Source: Endomychus coccineus (Eukaryota > Arthropoda > Insecta > Coleoptera > Endomychidae). Taken from it: 64,000 bases of DNA. How positions within the stretch are numbered: position 1 is the stretch's first letter; the number at the start of each line of letters is the position of its first letter. Below are positions 9,763-21,092 of this stretch, in pieces. The stretch is from contig OY294067.1 in the NCBI GenBank assembly GCA_958510875.1, positions 250,929,736 to 250,993,735 of the forward strand, read 5' to 3'. Made by a program: the position numbers and the translations under genes. A model generated the notes under the pieces. The model was not told the origin of the DNA, ran no database searches, and was given only the letters and a program-made list of their open reading frames with translations.

Positions 9763-9764
9763 TA

Positions 9765-11559
9765 TTACATGAGACAGTAACAGATATCGAAACGGAATTA
9801 TCTAATGCGTTCGTTGAATACTCTGGTCTACATTTAGTCTCATCCAACCGCAGCTTTCCAACTGCGCTAGCCTTTATGTTTTTCATTCTGATTTCATTTT
9901 GTAACCAATACCTAATGCAGTTTAACACATCGGTATTTTATCATTCAATAATCACAAATTGTACAATTTCATGGTTTCAGTTAGCAAATTTACTGCGGTA
10001 TTGATAATTTTGGTGTTTGTGCGTGTGTGTAAATAATGTTGTTTGCCCATTAATACTGAAATTCCCTATAGTTGTCGATGCACTATGTTGATGATCATTA
10101 ATAGTTTTAATCGGTGCAATAATTCTTATTGGGACAGTGTTGCCCCGATCGCTGTTTCGCGAATGGTGCGCTAGCTTGATATATGAGTCAGAACTCCGCT
10201 TCCATGTTTACACTGGCGTTCAACAGTTGGAAGGAGTGTAACGGATGGCCCTACGCGCCTCCACCCATCGACGAAACTTGACAAATACAGCCCTCTAAAT
10301 TGATTGCCGATCTAATTGCATACAAAGTCTTTGACTGAAACATGATGGAACCCACCCAGCTCGAAACAACTATGTTCTGCGAAACTAACTTCTCAGTTTT
10401 CCGGTTCGTGATTAATGTTTAATCAATTGATTTTCGTAAATAAGGTTACTAATATGCATGAATCTCATTTTGCGCTTTTTGATCATATATTTTTGTCCGT
10501 CTCAGTGCCATTATTACAGATAAATTAAGTAATTTTACTTTGTTAAATATCATTTTAGTTAAAGAAACGTTCATTCCAATTTCGAATTCACAGTTCATTA
10601 TCAAAACATACAATGTTTGTAAGGTTCGGAATTGCAATCAACTTTCTTTTAAATAATGTGATATTTAACAAAGTGAAATTTCTTGTTTTATTTGTAAAAA
10701 TGGAATATCACAAAGTAACGGACAGCTCCATTCGAATTCAGTGTCATTATTTTTTATTGCAACTGTTACAGACATAAATATGTTGCCTGTAAATACAAAA
10801 TAATGTTGTAACCCAATCTTCATGTACAACGAACCTATACACGTCCAATACATCTGCGTTTCCCCCATATTTTGATTCTGTTCCGTTCGCATTATCAAAT
10901 AACCATTATTATTCTCCTTTCAATGGAATCCTGAAGCTTAGATTAAAGTACTGTATTTTTGTTTTGTTTTATCACAAAACTTATCCTAATGAGGGAGTCA
11001 CTGTAGTTTGCAATAAGTTATCTTACATAATTCAATTCCTTAATTTCTAGCTTCTTGGGAAGCTTCAGATCACTTATTACAATGAACTCGCCTCGATCTC
11101 ATTAGCATAGCAGGTTGGTAACCTCATGTCTTCTGTTGAGAATTTCACATGGAGTACTAGATGTGGTCTAGGAAAAATATGATGTTGATGAATTATGAAC
11201 TAATGGGGTTTCTCGACTACGAAGAACAGTTCCAAGCAGTTTTTCACTTCATACACCAATCTTCCAGATTATAAACAAATGAAACCAGAAAGTAAATTCA
11301 TCCTGTGCCTTTGTGTTTTAACCAACTGTATCATGATTGGCTCAGGAAATGTTGTTTAACAATCTTAAGGAAACCAATGAGGTATTTCTATATTCAAAAA
11401 TTCATTATAATAACTGGATTTGAGAATGTCGCATGCAGATAATCCGAACGCTGATGGGCAGTGTACAAAAGACAATTTTTTTCTAACCCCGTTCTCCTAG
11501 TACCTTCAGTGTTGTTAACTTCTCTTCGAGATTGCTATAATTATAAATTTCAGTGACTT
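9765..11559. other. No gene recognised
   Basis: Several short open frames (for example minus 10449-10637 and 10665-10898) have no recognisable product. The section 10140-10330 is somewhat richer in G+C. A T-to-C-rich, otherwise unremarkable sequence. Confidence 0.3.
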
Positions 11560-11790
11560 GTTGAGAAAGTCGAAGACGATACCGTGTGCATCTCATAACA
11601 CTGTCGCTATAATTTTGTTGGCTGATAAACACACTTTGGTCTTTTTCGGCTTCGATTCGCCAGGACAGGTCCACTGTTTTGACTGTTCTGTGATCTCTGG
11701 TGTGTTGTGATGGATCCTTGTTTCGTCCGCGATTACGAAACGGCACAAAAAGTTTCAGTTCAAGCCTCAAGCCTGCCCTGAAGATGCCAC
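11560..11790 (-). pseudogene. Mariner (SETMAR-type, DD34D family) transposase fragment
   Basis: The minus strand encodes the block around the first catalytic Asp in one frame (DETRIHHNTPEITEQSKQW, then ESKPKKTKVCLSANKI), matching the mariner copies at 54528-55506 and 63468-64000. The N-terminus and the remaining two catalytic residues are absent. About 210 bp of homology. Confidence 0.65.
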
Positions 11791-12229
11791 ATGTAATGGT
11801 TGGCGAAACATCGGCATCAAGTCGAGCTATTGTGACGCGGAATTCATCCGGAAGCCAAGATTCTTCAATACTTTCAAATAATACAATGGGATTCTAAATT
11901 TATCATCCTTTAATAATAATTAATAAACTCCATTGTTCCTTAAATTTGTAATAAAATTACCAATTAATTATAAAATAGCTCCCTCTGAGCCAGCAAATCT
12001 ATAACAACGAAGCAAATAGCGTTGGCCAATCGTTAGACAAATCATTGATCAATAACTTAATTTCTAAACAGAAAAGTGCCCCGACCTTCAAATAATTCAA
12101 TAAAATTCAAAAGTTTCACTTATCATCCTTCAGTAATTAATAAATTTCATAATTTGTTTTCCAAAACTTGAAATACAACCCGTTTATAGATGTAAAAGAA
12201 AGTAACAAACCTATTATGCAAAGCCAATA
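11791..12229. other. No gene recognised
   Basis: AT-rich. Short similarities (CATTTATCATCC-like and TTCATTTACCATCC-like stretches) to sequence preceding the PLE fragments at 28.5 and 29.9 kb suggest diffuse PLE-derived DNA. Confidence 0.25.
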
Positions 12230-12470
12230 CCTTCCATAAAGGTTCCGACTTCGTCAAATGTGGAATTTACAAAACTGACTGTGAATCATGTTCAAAATGC
12301 TATATGGCCCAAACTAGAAGAAACATTCTAACTCGGCATAGACAACATTTTGCCCATATGAAAAGAAATAATAGAGAAAAGCCAGCATTAGCATACAAAG
12401 TTTGGCAAACACAAAACTTCTACGGCTATATTTACGTTCGCGCATTGTGAGGGAAAGATCTACCCGTTCC
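12230..12470 (+). pseudogene. PLE GIY-YIG endonuclease fragment
   Basis: The plus strand reads KTDCESCSKCYMAQTRRNIL, then HRQHFAHMKRNNREKPALAY. This is the Cys-x-x-Cys plus YxGQT-type start of a PLE GIY-YIG domain with the Gly replaced by Ala. It ends in stops after about 60 residues. Confidence 0.6.
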
Positions 12471-12599
12471 GCAACACCTATATTTTGTGATTTATAATTA
12501 ATGGAAACTTTGAATATTAGGCATGATTGAGATGGAAAAATAAAAACTTCGTGGGTTACTAAAGAAGTTTGGTCTTAACAATATCTTCACTTTAATTCA

Positions 12600-13445
12600 G
12601 TTGCACCAACAAGTTATAAAAAAAGTGTTATAAACAGCCTTACAGATCGCGCTGTTAAATTGTCTCACGTAGAAAACCGTCCCAAAAATTTGAAAATTGT
12701 TCGTAATAAATACACTGGAAATGAATGGCTGTCCAAAAAAAAATATTTAACCCCATCATTAACGAAAGAATACACAAAATCTATAATGGAACGTCATATA
12801 TAAATAACATTAATGGTAATACAGATAATTTTATAACATTACCATACATTCCGGGGACCTCAGAGAAATTTAAGAAATGTTTAAAATAGTATAATATAAA
12901 TGTTGCGCATAAACTTACTAACTGTGATGGTAGATATTTTTCAAATTTAAAACCTTTAATACCTAAAGATAAACACCCACACAGTATACAAATTAAATTG
13001 TTTAGAAAATTCCACCTCCCTTCTAAAACATTGTTTTGATTATAACCATCAATTCGATTACAGAAATGTTAATATCTTAACAAAAGGAACCAATTATTAT
13101 GAAAGATCTAATCTGGAGATGATTCACATAAAACGTGACTCCAAGTCTGTGAATCATAGACGTTCAATCATTAAGTCGGATTAATACTAATTTACTTAAT
13201 TAAAACCCTTTGAAACTCCTATATGCGTCTTTATAATGTTAAAAGTATATTTCAAGTAGAATGCTCAAATAGCAATATTTCTAATAAGAACTGACAACCT
13301 TTTTCTATTACCTCATATCTTTAACATCTGGTTCGAAAAAGGATACTCGAGCTTTATATTTGTTGGTTTCAGTCAACATTCATTCAAACATTGCTTGAAA
13401 TGACTTCTTATTTTATAAGAAAATTGCTAAGCAGTGAATTAATAA
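12600..13445 (+). mobile_element. Penelope-like element, family C, internal 3' part (plus strand)
   Basis: The same sequence appears inverted at 19540-20285. The plus-strand frames include SYKKSVINSLTDRAVKLSHV and later blocks equivalent to the reverse-transcriptase thumb and linker of family C, followed by a broken nuclease region and a 3' untranslated part (AACATTGCTTGAAATGACTT). The terminal repeat with the ribozyme core is missing here; homology ends near 13445. Many stops. Confidence 0.6.
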
Positions 13446-14349
13446 CAAATTCTTAGGATGCTGTTTGGTGAAAAAACTAACATTCAGTATGTCTGAACGA
13501 AAGGGAAGCAGAGGTCACCCCATGGCCTTTATTGATAATGTTCGCACCATAGACTGTATTTTGTCTCAATAGGAACCCTGAAATGTTTCAAGTATTATCT
13601 CAATATACATAGCATTATATAGATTTACAGACAAATCTGAAATCATTCTGTGTTAAATGGTTTCCGAAATTACAGCCTGTACATGTAACGGTAATTGATG
13701 TATTATATCATCATCAATCAGAACAAAATACAAAGAGTGTATAATATGTTTTGAACAGTTTGCATTAGTTGAACGTTTGTGTACATTCAAACCGTTTAAT
13801 CAAGTGTGATATTACCAGCCATCATGTAAAACATTAACCACAAATGCAATTCTAATGTTGTAATTCACCTCCACCAAAATGAGTAGACCGACTGTCATTA
13901 ACTAATTACTGTTTCAACCATCTATGATGGTCAACAGTTATTGATAATTTCTATTGCGGCATTCTACTCTCATCATTCGTGAATAACAGTTTCAAAGTAT
14001 TGAATGTAGTTGGACCTTATTGGAAACATAGTTCATTCAATGGAAATTATCTATTCTATCTTTCACAAATTGCACCAATTACTACATAAACCCTTTAGTG
14101 AATATGAACTATCAAATTTGTAAGTGCTCTTTCTGATTGAAGTAAAAATAAGCGAATACACAAAACTGACGAAAATGGTAGATGGGAGAAAATATGTAAT
14201 TTTCACAATGTTTCATTCCATACATTGTCAGATTCAAATGTCATAAAATACGTCAAGTCGCTCTGGAATAAATATGTTCCAGATACATTTCCTGAATTTG
14301 ATTTGAAATATTCTATTAGGTAACCTCTTTTCCTAATCACTGATTATTC
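13446..14349. other. No gene recognised
   Basis: AT-rich, with only short random-looking open frames. Confidence 0.3.
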
Positions 14350-14900
14350 TCAAATACCCACAGCTCGAATTATTACGATGGAGTGAGCGTTAGCGAACGA
14401 AGTCGTCTCTTGATCCAGTAGGGTTATTTGGCAAATGTATGTTTTCGTGTAGCGGCCAAACGGTAAATGCAATCCTCTCGTAATTTTGAAACAAATTAGA
14501 TATGATGCTCGAAATGTACTGCAATGAAAACGCAATGTCCTACCTTAAGTCGTTTTCGAGATATTGAGCAGAGTTGTCCGTCGACGCCGTTTCCTTTCTT
14601 CCGCGCATTGTTTGGTGCACTAACTATCTGGCTGATTGTAAATAAAAGAAGAATGGAGCGCGCGCTACTAGACAGACTGCGGCACGCGGTCTTTATCAAC
14701 TTAAGCGAAAGCGCATAAGCGTAGCGAACAAAGGTTTCCCTCCTTTCGACTCATACGGAATACGTTAGGTCTATATAGTAGGCGCCCCCACTTTATGTGC
14801 TAATTTGGTCCCAAACTTAAACATTTCGCGCTACAAAAATATATAAAAAACACGGGTTTGAAGAGTGGGGGCGCTAGGCAGACGCCTTTTTGGCGCCTCC
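14350..14900. other. G+C-richer unassigned segment
   Basis: Overlapping open frames on both strands (14350-14718) with no recognisable protein. Two similar short motifs, GTTAGCGAACGAAG near 14390 and GCGTAGCGAACAAAG near 14718, and GGGGGCGC near 14868, which recurs inside the snap-back repeat at 15.3-15.5 kb. Probably part of an unidentified repeat. Confidence 0.3.
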
Positions 14901-15050
14901 TTAACTAAAAACATAAACAAAATAATTAACAATATGCGTATAATTTTGTGCTATTTATGAGCTCTATGGAGAGCATAACCAAAAGTGTCCTGGACCATTT
15001 GGAAATTGATTTTCGCTGTGTTTGATTGCAGACGCACTCAATAAACATAT

Positions 15051-15786
15051 CTTTGATTTTTTAAACAAAAAGAAGAAACATGTCATTGAATGCTCATCAA
15101 AATTTACATCTTAATCATTTTTACATGTTTAATATGTACTCAAAAAGTACCCCAATTAAAATAGATATTGAAAATGTTAAATGCAAATACAAAAATCTCC
15201 TTTTGCATATAAGTCCAGTACATAATAAGCTAATAAATATGATGTTATTCAAAAAGTAACTTTGAACAACATCAAATTTATGTGCTTATTATGTACTCGA
15301 CTTATATGCATAAGGATAATTATATACTTGCAATTAACATTTTCGAAATGCGTTTTAACTGGGGGGCGCGCTGGTAAGACGTCTAGTCAATGTACTTTTT
15401 AGTCGATATGTATTAAAAGTACTTCTGAATAACACCAGATTTTGTGCTAATTATGTACTCGACTTATATGTATAAGCAGAATTCCGAACTTGCAATTAAC
15501 ATTTTCGACATTAATTTATAATGGGGGCGCGGTGGTAAGACGTCTAGTCAATGTACTTTTTACTTGATATGTATCAAAAGTACTTTTACATAACACCAGA
15601 TTTATGTGCTAATTATGTATTCGACTTATATGCAAAAGGAGATTTTTGTACTTGCATTTAACATTTTCAATATCTATTTTAACTGGGGTACTTTTTGAGT
15701 ACATATTAAACATGTAAAAATGATTGACATGTAAATTTTGATGAGCATTTAATGACATGTTTCTTTTTTTGTTTAAAAAACCAAAG
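15051..15786. repeat. Snap-back (foldback) repeat with 162-bp internal tandem units
   Basis: The ends are inverted copies of about 200 bp (15051-15260 and 15570-15786), sharing blocks such as AAGAAACATGTCATT, TTTAATATGTACTCAAAAAG and AAAATCTCCTTTTGCATATA. The middle is a tandem series: CGACTTATATG sits at about 15297, 15459 and 15621, exactly 162 bp apart, and GTAAGACGTCTAGTCAATGT occurs in two units. No coding capacity. The architecture resembles a foldback element. Confidence 0.7.
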
Positions 15787-17176
15787 ACTGTGAATATCGT
15801 TTAATAAACTTTATTTAGCTTTTATTGTTATTTTAAAACATAATAATCAGCAGAATTAATATTTATCACGATGCACAGAAAAATTAAAATTGAAATCATA
15901 CCTATCTATTTATAACTTAATTTCATTGAATTAAAATTACACAGTAATATGATTGTAATTTATTTTTATAAACTTTAATATTCTTGTGAGCAATTGTTTT
16001 TGAACTTTTTTCATCAAAACTTTTTCTCATGTAACTGAACGAATAATTTTATCCTTATCCGCCCAGCTGTCAGTCACCCTTAGGGTAATAATCTAAAAAA
16101 TTATTACTTCTGGGACCCCTGAAATAATTCAATTTATTTCGAAATAACGTTTTATGAATTATTATATCTTGATATGATAGGCAGGCCTAGCGACGAGATA
16201 TACTTTAACCTGATATTTCGTATCCAGGCATCGACTTCTTGGCCAGCAAGGAAGTATGCTTAGCTAAATTAGTCAGTGGAATTTTTTAGGGAAATACCCC
16301 GTGGAGTAAAAACATTCGCATACCGTCTTGCGCTTTGTCTTATGCCTATAGGTCGTTTCAATAACGTATCAGCGGGGTCTGCCCCCGGTATTCCAAATTC
16401 AACATATTTTCTAAGCTTTGCGCGTTGGGTCGCCCCCGCTTCAATGGTTTCAAAAAAATTAATCACCTTCAGAAAAAAAGAGTTCTTCCCCACCTACTCG
16501 TTCGGTAAGCTAATCTTTTGGTCCAGCCTGTTTTTACTCCCTGAGAAATATTTCATTGTTTGCAATAATTCAAGTCAAATATATTTTACCGAGATTCCAC
16601 ACTCAAAGTAGTTAAAATATTTTTAATTTCTAGTCAAGGCGAATAGAATATTAATCCTGGTTAATTTTTGTTCGAAATACTATTTGTTCGAAATCAATTA
16701 ACATCCTGTTTGTTAGTATTGTAGCAGATTAAATTCAAATAACCAGATTGAGATTAAATTAATGTATTAAGTTATGTCTATCTAATTTGTATTCATATAT
16801 AAGTCAAAGAAAAAATCTTGAAAATTCAATTGACTCCAGCAGAACGTTGAATTCAATTTGATGAACGAGATCAACTGGTAATTCCTAATCACCTGTGAGC
16901 GAATGCATCCTTCAGAAGGAACTTCAGAATGAACGCTTGAATAGATATAAATATATAATTATACGGAATCCAACAAGGTTCCTGGGAAGGGAGCAAGGCA
17001 ACGTAGTCAGAAACGGCTTTTAGGTGGGCTGAATTATACACCTAGTGGTGGTAGCTTAAAAGAACCTTGAGGGTATGCAGATCAACTGAGATATTTGATA
17101 CCTGAGCATATTTCAACAAAAACTTCAATATAACAAGTCGATGAGGTATTATCGCTACCTGAAAAAATAAATACCA
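15787..17176. other. No gene recognised
   Basis: Includes a G+C-richer island at 16190-16450 with open frames on both strands (16269-16493 minus, 16276-16611 plus) that I cannot assign. TTGTTCGAAATNA is repeated twice near 16670-16695. Confidence 0.3.
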
Positions 17177-17310
17177 AGCCGACTGTTACACTAGCGGCCT
17201 CAATGTTCATTCTGCAATGGCGATGATAGGTAGGTCAGCCGATATTTTATTGATTCCGATGGCGTAGGTTCGAAACTCTAATCAGCAACGTTGTCGCAGG
17301 TTACTATTAA
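17177..17310 (+). repeat. tRNA-derived SINE-like copy 2
   Basis: Aligns with 4690-4880. It has an A-box-like TGGCGATGATAGG near 17219 and a good B box GGTTCGAAACTC near 17267, then CAGCAACGTTGTCGCAGGTT. Divergent from copy 1, so an old family. Confidence 0.4.
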
Positions 17311-18299
17311 ATAATTTGAAGAATTTCGAATCGGTACGACCAATACGAACGGCTAGATCGATTCAGAAAGACTCAAACCGAATATCCCACTAATGAGTAA
17401 TTTTTACTGTATTACAATACTTCCCTCATAATACGTACAGTACATTGAGGGATGTGATACATGATAGCTCTATAGTTACCAATCTCTCAAAAATGGATGT
17501 TCCAATAATCGATAAAATTTCATGAAACATCTGAAGAACACAGAAATACGAATTGAGGTAGGTATTATCAAATTGTTTCCTCAAAATATTTTCAATAATG
17601 AAGAGTTCAATATAAACCCAGCACATAAAATCTATAACAATATGAAGGAGGTATTCAGATCCCTTACATATTTACAAATTACAAGTTAAAACGTATTACC
17701 TTGAAAACACATAATAATCTTGATTGATAGATGGTGGAGCGCAGTCTATTCAGCTTAAAGATTAAATTCAATTAACATAAAGTTATAAAATGATGTTAGA
17801 CAACCTGGGGAGAAAGGCATTAACTATCTTCTCGCCTCCTAATCAGATTTCTTCCACCTGCATAATTGCTACAGAACAATACCAGAGTTTCATTCTAGAA
17901 GCAATAAGGGCGAACAATAGACGTGAAAGATGATACAGAGGATTACCGTCGAGAAAATTAAATTTCGAATGAATTCGGATAGATTAGAACAAGAGTAACA
18001 CGAAAATCATTGTAACGAGTATGCGGCGAATGTTAAAATTTGCATATCAATTACTTTCTTTATATTTATGCATAATAGAGCTTATTGATCTGATTCATTG
18101 CACGATATAACATATATTCTAACAATGAAAAATTGAAAAGACTGAAATATTATTTGGAATAATGTTATACTCAATAATGAGAACACGAATTCTTCCTTCG
18201 CTTTGCAAATATTTTATTGGAACAAATAATAATTGTGACTCCAGTTTCGATGCTCATCGCATTATTATCAGACTAAAACTGATACATACTTACTGATGA
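17311..18299. other. No gene recognised
   Basis: AT-rich. No supported coding or repeat feature. Confidence 0.3.
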
Positions 18300-18560
18300 A
18301 AGAAGAAAAACAGAAAAAGAAAGATGCCTTTGGAACTAGATGATGTAGCTGAACCTAAATGGGCTAGAGAGAAGAAAATCCATGAGAGCAACTCAGTTCA
18401 AGACGTGGAAACATTCCGTTTGGTATGTCGCGGCCTATATACCCACAGCCACGACGACTGGATCCAGTGCAGACCCTGTAAGCAATTGGCGCAAATCAGT
18501 CGTACTGATGAAGATCCTCATTTTGTTTGAATTCATTGAAACTGTTTTTTCTATATTCAA
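18300..18560 (+). pseudogene. Zinc-finger-like C-terminal fragment, possibly of a pogo/Tigger-type transposase
   Basis: The frame from 18324 reads EPKWAREKKIHES, then VCRGLYTHSHDDWIQCRPCK and TDEDPHFV. The spacing of Cys, Trp and Cys (C..LY......WIQC..C) resembles the PHD-type finger often found at the end of such transposases. The first Cys of the pair and the His-Cys that should follow are changed, and a stop comes directly after HFV. Too short to be sure. Confidence 0.3.
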
Positions 18561-19262
18561 TATAAAGCTGCTTCAATTCTGCATTCTTTTTTTTTTCGTT
18601 GGTTATATGTCACTTATAACATCTCAAATGTCATATAATTTATGAGTTATCTTCGACATACAAATTATAAAATTGGGATTAGTATGTAAAAAGTATTCAA
18701 ACTGAAATTACGGAAGGTTTTCTCAGCAAAATATAAAAAAGAACGTGTGTGATATATGACACCGGTTTCCTCCACTTATGGTATGTAACACATAGGAAAA
18801 TATGAAATAAAAGTACTATAGGCAGACATTACAGAGCTGATCCTGACTTCAAGGAAGAATCTGTAAACCTTTCTTTCAATTCATGTCAAAGGCAAAGGAT
18901 CTAATTGGTAAGCTACAGTAATTGATGAGTATATCCTGTTCGAATTATACCTATTTTAGTGAAGTTCTTGACTTGCTTAGTAATCAATTAACTTAAGAAT
19001 TGGTGAACCAAAATAATTACCTACCAGCGGTTTCATTTTTCAATCTTGAATTATATCATCCGAATCTACTGGAAGCTCTTTCGTCAAATGAAAGTAGCAT
19101 GTTGGTGAAATTCTGATAATTACAGAAAGAAATCGAAATAAGCAGTGGAAATATCTCAACTGTATAACAAATAAAATTAAATGTGACTGGATAATACTTA
19201 TTATTTTCTGATCCACTTCCTAATAATTATACGTATACTTCGTAATGAAAATTCAGTTTCCA
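18561..19262. other. No gene recognised
   Basis: AT-rich. Nothing supported. Confidence 0.3.
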
Positions 19263-20285
19263 TTAGTTATACATAAATTCTCGGGAAATAGGTCACAGTA
19301 ACACATACGCCTATTATTTTCGTCTTTACGTACGTTTCGGTCTCATCAGACCATCATCAGGATATGTATCAATGCCTAGAACGGAATTTCTCAGAACTAT
19401 TTGTATCAAGCACAAAGCGTCCTTAACGCACTAATTTCAATTAAAAATGCCCATGTCGCCGAAACGAACAGAAACACGAGTAATCGAAATTGTAACACAT
19501 TGATGTTTTAAGTATATGAATATGTATCAAGACTCCACTGCGTAGCAGTTTTCTTATAATATTCGAAGTCATTTCAAGCAATGTTTGAATACGACTGAAT
19601 CCAAAAAATATGACGCTCAAGTATCCACTTTCGAACCAGATGTTAAAGATTTATGAAGTAATAGAAACTGGTTGTCACTCCTCATTAGAAATATTGCAGT
19701 TTTAGCATTCTACCTAAATTATACTTCTAACATTATGAAGACGCATGTAGGAATTTGCAAGGGTTTTAATTAATTAAATTACTATAAATCGGACTTAATA
19801 TGATAATATCTCCGGAATAGATCTTTCATAATAATTGGTTTTGTTAAAATATTAACATTTTTGTAATGGAATTAATGGTTATAATCAAAACAATGCTTAG
19901 CAAGGGCGGTGGAATTTTCTAAGTTTATGGTCATACATTCTTTTTTGTAAATATTGCTCAGAGATTCCTGTATATAAGTCCTATCGCAATCCAAACAATT
20001 TAATTTGTATACTGTGTGGGTTTGCTTATCTTTTAGATCTGAAAAATTTTTGCCAACATAGTTAGTAGGCTTATGCCCAACATTTATATCATACTTTTTC
20101 AAATATTTCTGAATTTTTTCTGAAGTCTCCGAGATGTATGGTAATGTTATAAAATTATCTGTATTACTGTTTATATTATTTAAATATGACGTTCCATTAT
20201 AGATTTTGTTTATTCTTGCTTTAATGATGTGGTTGAAAAAGGTTTTTGGGTAGTCATTCATTTTCAGTACCCAAGAACATTTAAT
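19263..20285 (-). mobile_element. Penelope-like element, family C, 3' part with terminal repeat (minus strand)
   Basis: Minus strand 20261-19872 is one open frame of 129 codons. It contains FNHIIKARINKIYNGTSY and YISETSEKIQKYLKKYDI, then the nuclease start LNCLDCDRTYIQESLSNIY, in which YIGQS has become YIQES. Homology with 12600-13445 continues downstream. The 3' end at 19263-19375 is the family C terminal repeat with the ribozyme core, which ties that repeat to this element. The 5' part is missing; at about 20285 it abuts a different transposase fragment. Confidence 0.7.
19321..19365 (-). ncRNA. Hammerhead-like core, PLE family C, second copy
   Basis: Minus strand: CTGATGA (19360-19354), T, stem GGTC/GACC with loop TGATGA, GAAA (19338-19335), palindrome CGTACG, TA, AAGACG. 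The loop differs from the 6544 copy (GTGA) while both stem strands and boxes are kept. The 5' strand of stem I no longer matches AAGAC. Confidence 0.5.
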
Positions 20286-20540
20286 TCCTGCATTAAATGA
20301 ATGGGGTAAGGTTCCATTTTGTTCTTACGTATGATTCTTTGAACTTTATTACGCCTTACGTCTGTTCCGTTTGCAATCGTTCTAGTAGAGATGTTGGGAT
20401 TTTCATTAATTTTCAAACGTAATTTCTTTTCTATCTCTGGCACCTAATATGAATAATCTACTAACTCTTCTACAGGGAAATTTCTATTGAATTTTTCAAC
20501 ACAAGAAATATTATGTTCTAAAAACGCGCCTCTTTATATT
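20286..20540 (-). pseudogene. IS630/mariner-type transposase helix-turn-helix fragment
   Basis: Minus strand: VPEIEKKLRLKINENPNIST, then RTIANGTDVRRNKVQRII and KMEPYPIHLMQELN. This is the typical second helix-turn-helix and linker (...TR.IA..T.V....V.RIL..... +PY....QEL). An upstream stop breaks the frame, and the catalytic domain is replaced by the PLE at 20285. Family not resolved. Confidence 0.5.
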
Positions 20541-21090
20541 ATCAGTATCAACTGTCAACGTTTGACATCTGATGAACATCGATCATGGCCTTCTTACAAG
20601 AACTTGAAATGAAATGTATCACTCTGTATGTAACACCCTGCATAATATACTCCAATTATTCTCTCATTCGAATGCTAAATAAGTCTTCTACTTTGAATCT
20701 ACAGAGTACAATTTCACAAAGCATCAAGAATTCTCTGGTATGTTTTCTTCATTAACATGGCAACCTCACAAGATATTTCGGAAAATGATACAGCATGGTA
20801 AAGCTAATAATAATATGTTAATAAGATTTTCTTTTAACCTCTCAAACATAGTCTTATTAGGTTATCTTCTTTATGGTTAGCGATTGCACTTTACTTCAGA
20901 TGTAATATCACACTACTTTTACTTTGAATAAAGTTTTCTAACATGATATTTCTTGTAATTTTCGCTAGAGATCTTTCACTTAAACGATTAAATGATTTAA
21001 TTGTTATGATGGAAATAAAATCGTTGATATGCAATTTACTGATAAACGTATAAATACTGTCATAGATCTCATCCGTCTACATGGGATAAA
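20541..21090. other. No gene recognised
   Basis: AT-rich spacer before the DD41D mariner. Confidence 0.3.
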
Positions 21091-21092
21091 TA

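Noticed and set aside
14350..14718. A gene in the G+C-rich segment
   Set aside because: Overlapping short frames on both strands, none with recognisable domains.
17219..17290. A functional tRNA gene
   Set aside because: A- and B-box-like sequences exist, but no acceptor or anticodon stem can be paired; a SINE fragment fits better.
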